From: Marinoscillum sp964351885
Lineage (GTDB): Bacteria > Bacteroidota > Bacteroidia > Cytophagales > Cyclobacteriaceae
Direction of reading: 5' to 3'
DNA: 12,821 nucleotides
NCBI GenBank assembly: GCA_964351885.1
Contig: CAYGPP010000118.1
Coordinates: 1 to 12,821 of the forward strand
Made by a program: the position numbers and the translations under genes. Every line of letters begins with the position of its first letter. The first letter of the stretch is position 1. The notes under the pieces are model-generated. The model was not told the origin of the DNA, did not search any database, and saw only the letters and a list, made by a program, of their open reading frames with translations. Shown here one piece after another: positions 7,072 to 12,821 of this stretch.

Positions 7072-8688
7072 ATGCTTCGTATTGTTGGTTTTTTTTTCAA
7101 ATCCTCTTGGCATAAAATCATTATTGCCTCCATTGCGAGTGCAGTTTCTGCAGGTTTGAATATTCTGAATATCAAACTACTGAATGACCTGATTAAAAAC
7201 ACAGACAGTGATCCCTTCATCATTCTGGGACAAATTTCTCTCTTGGTTACAGGTTCAGCTGTGATTACATACTTTGTTGGGAAAGACATCACTAAGCACT
7301 TTGAGATTAAAATTGCTGATTATAGGAAGGAGCTAGCTAACAGGGTCATTAAAACGGACTATAGTAAAACGGAGAAAAAACTGGACAGACTTATTGCCGT
7401 TTTGCTTTTTGAAATAAGTACCATTGGGGGGTTTGGGAAGCTCATCCCACAAGCTTTTGTAGCCCTATTTCAACTCGTGGCGGTGTTATTCTATTTGGCA
7501 ACTATTTCTTGGCAATTAACACTGCTTGTATTCATCATCCTTATTGGAGTCACTATTGTGAATGTGTTAACGCTACCAATTTTTAAGGCAATTGAAAACA
7601 AGCTTTCTCGTACCCGATTTAAGCTGCATTTTGCTCTTGATAGAATGGAAAGGGGATTTAAGGATTTGATTATGAATAGAGAGCATTCGACCTATTACAC
7701 CAGTAACGCCATTGATAAGCCGAGTCGAGAAACTTCCATGCTGGGATTCAACCTTTATGTCATGCGAACCAAAATTGACAGTGTGGTCAATGCCATGATC
7801 ATCATTGGGTTTGCTTCTGCCTTGATTTTCACGATCTACTATCTGAAAATTGACCAAACAGAACTGATTCGCTATCTCACCTTCTTTCTATTTATCATTC
7901 CTTCGATGGCAATGATTTCCAACTTCTTCAAGCAAGTGAAAAATGTCGAAAATGCGTTAATTCAAATAGAGGAGTTTGATGTAGATATAAAAAGTGCGGC
8001 GATGCAGCTTGAGGAAAAAATCTCTTTCCAGCCGAATAGCACAACCTCGATTATATCCCTTGATAATATTTCTTTTTTCTACGGAGAAAATGAAACTGGC
8101 TTCAAGATGGGCCCAATCAATATGGACATTCACGAAAATGAAATTCTGATTATTAAGGGTGGAAATGGCAGTGGAAAATCAACCTTGTTCAAGCTGATCA
8201 CAGGTTTGTATAATGCTAAAATGGGACAAGTGATGTTTCAGGGAACTACGATCTTGGAGAGCAACGTCAATTCTTTCAGGAGTTATTTCGCTTGCTACTT
8301 CACCGAATCACCTGTTTTTGATGACTTGGGATACATCAAAACGGATATGGTGAAGGAGAAAGGGCAGGAGCTAATTGAGATGCTGGAATTGCAGGGGAAA
8401 GCGAGCTTTGATAGTAATGATGAGATTACCGATACCAACCTGTCCCATGGCCAAAGAGGTCGCCTAAACCTGCTGAGGGTATTACTTGAAGATAAAATGA
8501 TCTACTTTTTTGACGAATGGGCGGCAAACCAAGATCCGTACTTCAAAAAGAAATTCTACACAGAAATAATACCTGAGTTGAAAAAATCTGGAAAGACCGT
8601 GGTACTCATCTCTCATGATGATCAGTACTTCGAAACTGCCGACAGAATTGTGACGTTAGAAAATGGCTCAATTAAAACCCAATCTTGA
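7072..8688 (+). CDS. SyrD/PvdE/YojI-type ABC exporter (fused membrane and ATPase domains)
   Basis: This 538-residue half-transporter has six predicted membrane helices at about 15-36, 50-70, 124-145, 148-170, 238-258 and 268-286. The ATPase domain shows Walker A GGNGSGKST (363-371), signature LSHGQRGRL (457-465), Walker B IYFFDE (477-482) and switch histidine H515. The run DEWAANQDPYFKKKFY (481-496) and the ISHDDQYF that follows the Walker B region are hallmarks of the cyclic-peptide transporter family. That family includes SyrD (syringomycin), PvdE (pyoverdine precursor) and YojI (microcin J25). The usual Q-loop glutamine is replaced by FACYFTES, a region that is also divergent in this family. 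It would work as a homodimer in the inner membrane. No NRPS or precursor peptide lies nearby; a GT2 gene follows after 17 bases. Substrate unknown; a glycan or glycoconjugate is inferred from context. Confidence 0.88.
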   Translation: MLRIVGFFFKSSWHKIIIASIASAVSAGLNILNIKLLNDLIKNTDSDPFIILGQISLLVTGSAVITYFVGKDITKHFEIKIADYRKELANRVIKTDYSKTEKKLDRLIAVLLFEISTIGGFGKLIPQAFVALFQLVAVLFYLATISWQLTLLVFIILIGVTIVNVLTLPIFKAIENKLSRTRFKLHFALDRMERGFKDLIMNREHSTYYTSNAIDKPSRETSMLGFNLYVMRTKIDSVVNAMIIIGFASALIFTIYYLKIDQTELIRYLTFFLFIIPSMAMISNFFKQVKNVENALIQIEEFDVDIKSAAMQLEEKISFQPNSTTSIISLDNISFFYGENETGFKMGPINMDIHENEILIIKGGNGSGKSTLFKLITGLYNAKMGQVMFQGTTILESNVNSFRSYFACYFTESPVFDDLGYIKTDMVKEKGQELIEMLELQGKASFDSNDEITDTNLSHGQRGRLNLLRVLLEDKMIYFFDEWAANQDPYFKKKFYTEIIPELKKSGKTVVLISHDDQYFETADRIVTLENGSIKTQS

Positions 8689-8705
8689 AAATTTTGGACA
8701 AATAA

Positions 8706-9623
8706 ATGGAACACTCAAATTCTTGTTGTGCCATAATTGTTACCTACAATGGGGAACAATGGATCAATGAGTGCCTCGAAACGCTACAAGAAGGAACACT
8801 AAACCCTGCTATATATGTGGTAGATAATGGATCTAAGGATAGTACGACGGCAATTGTTAAGTCATTTCAGGGAGTTAATTTAATCGAGAGCGACAAAAAT
8901 CTTGGGTTTGGTGGCGCCAACAATTTGGCATTGAAGGAAGCCTATTCTGGGGGATACGAGTACTTCTTCTTGATAAATCAAGATACTCGGGTGCAGGAGA
9001 ATACCGTGGAAGAATTGGTGAAACAAGTAGAGAATACCGAACATCGTGCGATCCTATGCCCAGTCCAGCTAGATGGCACTGGAAAAGCCCTTGATCGAGT
9101 ATTTGAGTCAGTGTTAAGAAGGGATCACCGTAAGTTCCCAGATCATAAAGCACTTCTAAACGACTTCAAATCTGGGAATTTAGCGGAACGTTACCAAGTG
9201 AAGATTGCCAACGCTGCTTTTTGGATGTTGAATAGAAAGCTGCTGGAACAAGTAGGAATCTTCCATCCTTTTTTCTTCCATTATGGAGAGGATGCCAATT
9301 ATTGGGACAGAGCTCGACACTTGGGGTTCAAGATGATTGTAGCGGGGAAAACTTTGGCTTGTCATGACAAAGTCTATAAAAGTAGACGGCACCAGAGTGC
9401 TACCAGATTCTTTGAGAAAGAACTGCTGAAGATTTTATTGGATCCAAACAAAAAGAAAGGATTCATTCACATTATTTTCAGCGCCTTTTCGGGTTTCGAA
9501 ATTGTTTTTTTGAATAAGCAGTACCGAAAAATCCCAGGGTACTTTGTTGATTGCTTTAAGATTTACAAAGGGATAAAAAGTAAGGTGAAGAATGAGTTTG
9601 CTGACTTGAAGATCGCCCCTTGA
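8706..9623 (+). CDS. Family 2 glycosyltransferase, rhamnosyltransferase-like
   Basis: This 305-residue GT-A enzyme resembles WbbL-type rhamnosyltransferases. It shows CAIIVTYNGEQWINECL (8-24), VVDNGSKD (38-45), the GFGGANNLAL signature (67-76), and LINQDTRV (89-96), whose acidic residue fills the metal-binding position. The catalytic region HYGEDANYWDRARHLGF (192-208) follows. A C-terminal tail of about 70 basic/aromatic residues may touch the membrane but shows no clear helix. It starts 17 bases after the ABC exporter stop, with no promoter between, so the two are co-transcribed and may act on the same product. The sugar transferred cannot be fixed from sequence; rhamnose or another 6-deoxyhexose is the family-based guess. 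Confidence 0.88.
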   Translation: MEHSNSCCAIIVTYNGEQWINECLETLQEGTLNPAIYVVDNGSKDSTTAIVKSFQGVNLIESDKNLGFGGANNLALKEAYSGGYEYFFLINQDTRVQENTVEELVKQVENTEHRAILCPVQLDGTGKALDRVFESVLRRDHRKFPDHKALLNDFKSGNLAERYQVKIANAAFWMLNRKLLEQVGIFHPFFFHYGEDANYWDRARHLGFKMIVAGKTLACHDKVYKSRRHQSATRFFEKELLKILLDPNKKKGFIHIIFSAFSGFEIVFLNKQYRKIPGYFVDCFKIYKGIKSKVKNEFADLKIAP

Positions 9624-9631
9624 TTAGATTC

Positions 9632-9656
9632 TAGTTTCTTTTTAGAAGAAAAACTA
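9632..9656. terminator. Possible bidirectional terminator between convergent operons
   Basis: The 42-base gap between the convergent glycosyltransferase and sulfotransferase genes holds an AT-rich inverted repeat. TAGTTTCTT (9632-9640) pairs with AAGAAAAACTA (9646-9656) around a 5-base loop, giving nine pairs with a two-base bulge. T-runs occur on both sides. It is weak (few G-C pairs), but its location fits shared termination. Confidence 0.4.
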
Positions 9657-9665
9657 AACTTCCTG

Positions 9666-10520
9666 CTATATCACTGATTTAACTATGTCTATCACCCTTA
9701 AAGGGAGTCTTAGATGCTGATTATATTTCTCTAGCTTTATTAGCATTTCAGGCAGTTGCTCGTACTCCGAAATTTGCAAATCGAGCTTCTTGCTCATTTT
9801 TTCATACAGTAGGGTGTCTCCACTGTTTCGGTCCTTTATTGCATCCAGTACCTCAGGGTCAATAGACCTTACTTTTGGACGTTTTTTCGTTTGATTTTTG
9901 ACAAAGTAACAGGGTGTGGCCCATCCATATATCCGCTGAAGAAGTAAGAGGCTTTCGTTAAATCGCTCTGTTGTACCCACAAAGGAGAAATGGTTTTTTA
10001 TGTTCTCTTCTGCTTTAATCAACATTTCATCTGTATTGGCCTGAATGCCACTTATAAATCGTATTTGACCATTGTGAATGTCAGGCTCATCGATGGTTGT
10101 TACAAAATCAAGAAGTGACATGTTATCATTGAATTTGCCGGACTGGAATAGCCTGTGATGAGGTGTCCTTTTTACATAATAGTAATAGGATATTATCCTA
10201 TCTACAGGGTCTCTTAAGAAAGTAATATAATTCCAATCGCCAGGAAGGTGAGAATGAACTCCATACTCGGCATGCCCCATGATTAATCGTAGTTTTTCTT
10301 TTCTTTTAGAAGAGAGGTCAATAAGCTTTTGAGTATTCAACCGCGTATTATTTACTACTTTGATAGCGAAATTTTCCGACTTACCGTACTTTCTCATCAG
10401 AAGTGACTTGAATGAATTTCCTCCACATTTGGGGAGGTGCATAAATATTAGCTTGTCTTTTTTATGTGGCATATGTCTAATCTTTGTGTTTTGCAATAAT
10501 AGGATCGGTCTAGGTTGCAA
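9666..10520 (-). CDS. Sulfotransferase (PAPS-dependent, Sulfotransfer_2-like)
   Basis: The protein carries both PAPS-binding motifs of sulfotransferases. The 5'-phosphosulfate loop is FMHLPKCGGNSF (26-37, the HxPKxGGxS form) and the 3'-phosphate motif is FLRDPVDRIISYYYY (101-115). GHAEYG (82-87) supplies a histidine well placed to be the catalytic base, and SFVGTTERF (179-187) plus LLYEKM (237-242) are usual family landmarks. The likely true start is M17 (ATG at 10470-10472), because the conserved domain begins just after it. The first 16 residues of the longer frame have no counterpart I recognise. There is no membrane anchor, unlike the Golgi enzymes of animals. It sits last in the minus-strand operon, 34 bases after a PLOD-like glycosyltransferase gene. 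It would transfer sulfate from PAPS to a sugar hydroxyl of the glycan made here; the position is unknown. Confidence 0.87.
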   Translation of the reverse strand: MQPRPILLLQNTKIRHMPHKKDKLIFMHLPKCGGNSFKSLLMRKYGKSENFAIKVVNNTRLNTQKLIDLSSKRKEKLRLIMGHAEYGVHSHLPGDWNYITFLRDPVDRIISYYYYVKRTPHHRLFQSGKFNDNMSLLDFVTTIDEPDIHNGQIRFISGIQANTDEMLIKAEENIKNHFSFVGTTERFNESLLLLQRIYGWATPCYFVKNQTKKRPKVRSIDPEVLDAIKDRNSGDTLLYEKMSKKLDLQISEYEQLPEMLIKLEKYNQHLRLPLRVIDIVKSVI

Positions 10521-10554
10521 ATTCGCAACTCATGAAGGTATGTTCAAGGATGCG

Positions 10555-11505
10555 TCACTGAAAAAAAGCTCTTATACGAATAATTAGTAATGATAACACC
10601 ACCGAGCTTGCATAACTAAAATAGCTTACTCCCTCAGCGACGATCCTTTTAAGTGAAGTTGGATGTCGTTTGGGAGTATTGGAGAAGAAATGGCTCAACA
10701 TTTCTCCGAAATTCTTCCAAGTACCAGGCAGATGCATGACAGATGGGGTGGTGTTTGTTTGCAAATTATAGAATCTTCCCGATCGAAACTCATAGTCTTT
10801 GGATCGAGAGTGGAACTTATGTAGCATTAATGGTTTCACTAGATTCCGTTCGATCTTGAAATAGAGAAAAGCCTGTGTTTTTGAGTGGTCTGGAAATTTC
10901 CTAATGCAAAAGCGTCCTCCAGTACAGCCAAGTAGCAATTGTTGCGAATCTAAAGCGACTTTGAGCTTCGCTCCCTCCTTGTGGTAGTTATCTACAAAAA
11001 ACCGATGCAGGAGATACTGATCACTTCTTAAGGACAGTACCGCTTTTTCATCACCCAAGTCGATACGATAATCCCTTTGCATGGTTTCGAGCATGACTTT
11101 TAGATGCTTTGCTCTGCCCATATAAGAACCAGAGTTTAGAAAATTGTAGACCGTTGGTTGTTTTGGGTATTTGATGAAATATTCTACCCAAAGCGTAGGG
11201 TGCTTAAACATGTAATTAGACTCAGCTGAGATCAAGATATCTACATCGAAGGAATCAAATTTCTCAACGATTGTTGCAGCATCATCTAAGAGGATAACAT
11301 CAAGTGCATCTACCACCAGAAGTAAACCATCAGGGTTCGTTTTCGACAGGAAGTCGTTTAGTAATTTGAGCTTGATTGCATTTTGAGTCCAGGGAGAATA
11401 CAGAAGAACCTCCAGATGTTGGCCTAAGTCCGCACAGGATTTTTTTAGGAGATTCTCATCCCCCAAGTGTTTATCAGCAAAGGTTAATACAGAAAGCTTC
11501 TTCAA
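10555..11505 (-). CDS. PLOD/procollagen-galactosyltransferase-like glycosyltransferase
   Basis: This 316-residue protein resembles the glycosyltransferase domain of lysyl-hydroxylase/PLOD enzymes and related bacterial and viral proteins. It shows KLSVLTFADKH (3-13) and the acidic metal-binding VVDALDVILLDD (64-75). ILISAESNYMFKHP (90-103), NFLNSGSYMGRA (121-132), RSDQYLLHRFF (160-170) and LMLHKFHSRS near the C-terminal third complete the domain. A hydrophobic helix ends the protein (about 294-312, SYASSVVLSLLIIRI), suggesting membrane attachment. The start is TTG at 11503-11505. An in-frame TAA lies three codons upstream and the conserved N-terminus begins right after the TTG, so no ATG is possible. 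It follows the stop of the upstream fusion gene by one base, implying coupling. It is paralogous to the N-terminal domain of that upstream protein. Bacterial substrates of this family are largely unknown; a role in glycan assembly is inferred from neighbours. Confidence 0.78.
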   Translation of the reverse strand: MKKLSVLTFADKHLGDENLLKKSCADLGQHLEVLLYSPWTQNAIKLKLLNDFLSKTNPDGLLLVVDALDVILLDDAATIVEKFDSFDVDILISAESNYMFKHPTLWVEYFIKYPKQPTVYNFLNSGSYMGRAKHLKVMLETMQRDYRIDLGDEKAVLSLRSDQYLLHRFFVDNYHKEGAKLKVALDSQQLLLGCTGGRFCIRKFPDHSKTQAFLYFKIERNLVKPLMLHKFHSRSKDYEFRSGRFYNLQTNTTPSVMHLPGTWKNFGEMLSHFFSNTPKRHPTSLKRIVAEGVSYFSYASSVVLSLLIIRIRAFFQ

Positions 11506-11506
11506 A

Positions 11507-12821
11507 TCAGCTTATTTCGGTAGCAGAATTATTTAGGTCAAAACAAACAGGACATTTCTGTTTCGCACCAAAAAGATAGCCTCTGGAGCCAAGGATATTA
11601 CGAGAGAACGGATATTCTTTAGGGAACAATCCGAAATTGATATTTTCTTGGATTAAGTCATCAAAGCTTGAGCCAAAAGCTATGAAGGTGACATTAGGCT
11701 GATGCTTGTACCAATGAGCACATAGCACCTTAGCAAGCATCCCACACATTAGGAAAACAACGGATCCTTCGTCAAACCGCAATTCCTTGAGATTTTCAAA
11801 TTTATGGTGCGCATTTTTGAATGGCACTTTTATATGCTGATCATAACCAATAGTGAAGCCGATATCCTTGAAAAAAGAGAGGTTTTGATACGGGTTTACC
11901 ACAAAATAGGTTTTCCGCTCTTTTATCAACCCTAGAATTTCAGGATAATAGGATAAATTGTGATGAAACGTCATCGCAGGAATAGTATATGCATCAGACT
12001 TACGCGCTTCGCTCGCAAAGGCATGCAATCTAGGATGGCAAGCTTTACATGGAGTCCCGATGAAATAATGCTCCTGTTGCATTTCAAATGAGTCAACAAG
12101 CAATTTGCCAAGTTTTTCATTGTACTGATCCTGAAATCGACCAAATAGAGTGCCTCCGAACCAGACTTCTTTGTGATCCTTTTTCAAGTACTTTTTGATG
12201 AAGGTCATTTCTCCATCGTTGAAATGGGAGAAGGAAAAGGGTTGTTTTATTCGTAAGAGCTGTATTATTCCAGATATGCTTTCGTTTACCTCCTTTCCTT
12301 TATTTTGAGAATATCTGAATATTTTCTCTTGTGAAATGACTCCTTTGTTGAAAATTGTGATTACCAGAAGTAAGTGGAGAGTTTTTAGGTATGCCGCTAA
12401 TGATAGCATCCAACCAAAAAGAGGCCGCCCCAATTTTTCTTTCTCTTTACCAATAAAGACAGCAGGAAATGTGTTCGTCTTTTTATTGAATCGCCTCAAC
12501 TTTTGCTCTTGATAATCTCTCGCTTTGTTTTGAGCACCCCTTTGATACGGCTTCAGCATTTTTTCCTCTTCTTTGAAGAAAAGTATGCTATGAGTTTTAG
12601 AGATTAGCGGCCATCTGAAAAAAGCTACTCTTCCGCCGACAGAACCGGCAAGCATATGTAAATGATCCAAAGTGATCTTGTATTTTGCTTTTACTAAACC
12701 TGTCTGGGTATCTACATAAATCCTATGAAATAGATCATTGATTGCAAAAGCCCCTTTCAAATCGTAATTGCTGATAATATCATTTACCATGTCTAGCAAA
12801 TCACTCGCACGACCTACAAAA
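11507..12821 (-). CDS. Bimodular glycosyltransferase: PLOD-like domain fused to GT-D (DUF1792-like) domain, 5' end beyond window
   Basis: The frame is open to the right edge, so the start lies outside; codons before the TTG at 12799 read FVGRASD and match the paralogue's YMGRAKH. Two modules are visible. The first, down to about 12430, matches the second half of the neighbouring PLOD-like protein (DLFHRIYVD vs YLLHRFFVD, KITLD vs KVALD, then GGR). A hydrophobic segment follows (about 12330-12425, SLAAYLKTLHLLLVITIF). The second module begins near 12300 with FSFSHFNDGEMTFI. Its DGE (12209-12217) fits the nucleotide-sugar motif of GT-D enzymes such as streptococcal DGT1. Then come WFGG, IGTPCKACHP (CxxC at 12038-12049), and a C-terminal CPVC (11543-11554) that may pair with it as a metal or disulfide site. 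It would add two sugars. The GT-D assignment is by motif and length; moderate confidence. Confidence 0.7.
   Translation of the reverse strand, partial: FVGRASDLLDMVNDIISNYDLKGAFAINDLFHRIYVDTQTGLVKAKYKITLDHLHMLAGSVGGRVAFFRWPLISKTHSILFFKEEEKMLKPYQRGAQNKARDYQEQKLRRFNKKTNTFPAVFIGKEKEKLGRPLFGWMLSLAAYLKTLHLLLVITIFNKGVISQEKIFRYSQNKGKEVNESISGIIQLLRIKQPFSFSHFNDGEMTFIKKYLKKDHKEVWFGGTLFGRFQDQYNEKLGKLLVDSFEMQQEHYFIGTPCKACHPRLHAFASEARKSDAYTIPAMTFHHNLSYYPEILGLIKERKTYFVVNPYQNLSFFKDIGFTIGYDQHIKVPFKNAHHKFENLKELRFDEGSVVFLMCGMLAKVLCAHWYKHQPNVTFIAFGSSFDDLIQENINFGLFPKEYPFSRNILGSRGYLFGAKQKCPVCFDLNNSATEIS

Noticed and set aside
7573..7857. Open frame of 94 codons antisense to the ABC exporter; similar ones at 7017-7292, 8875-9153, 9180-9392 and 5265-5507
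   Set aside because: All are antisense frames of well-supported conserved genes and show no domain, signal peptide or promoter of their own.

Overview
The window looks like part of a surface-polysaccharide (capsule or exopolysaccharide) biosynthesis locus from a Bacteroidota bacterium, probably a free-living, perhaps marine, member of the Cytophagales. The phylum call is inference. It rests on AT-rich DNA, A-rich leaders with no Shine-Dalgarno sequence before any start, a promoter of the Bacteroidota TTG / TAnnTTTG type upstream of 5081, Wzi-type outer-membrane barrels of the Bacteroidota form, and a fragment of mltG.

Layout. 1-188 holds nothing I can recognise. 189-1223 (-) is a UDP-glucuronate 4-epimerase. 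1380-5081 (-) is an outer-membrane block. It holds a small secreted protein, an intact Wzi-like barrel coupled to it, a truncated copy of the 5' end of mltG, and a second Wzi-like copy. That second copy has lost its signal-peptide start and is split by a one-base frameshift at an A7 run. 5143-6123 (+) is a GT2 glycosyltransferase that converges, with an 8-base overlap, on a GT92-like / Glyco_tranf_2_4-type glycosyltransferase at 6116-7003 (-). 7072-9623 (+) is a two-gene operon of a SyrD/PvdE/YojI-type ABC exporter and a GT2 rhamnosyltransferase-like enzyme. 9666-12821 (-) is an operon of three genes, read from the right edge. The first is a glycosyltransferase fusion (PLOD-like plus GT-D domain) that runs off the window, followed by a stand-alone PLOD-like glycosyltransferase and a sulfotransferase.

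Working model (inference). The epimerase supplies UDP-galacturonate, five or more glycosyltransferases build the repeat unit, the sulfotransferase adds sulfate esters, and the Wzi-like barrel with its secreted partner acts at the outer membrane. The product would be an acidic, probably sulfated glycan. No Wzx flippase, Wzy polymerase, Wza/Wzc exporter or Wzm/Wzt pair is in view, so the only transporter here is an ABC protein from a family better known for cyclic peptides and siderophore precursors.

No intergenic stretch exceeds 300 bases. I saw no tRNA, rRNA, CRISPR array, insertion sequence or origin.
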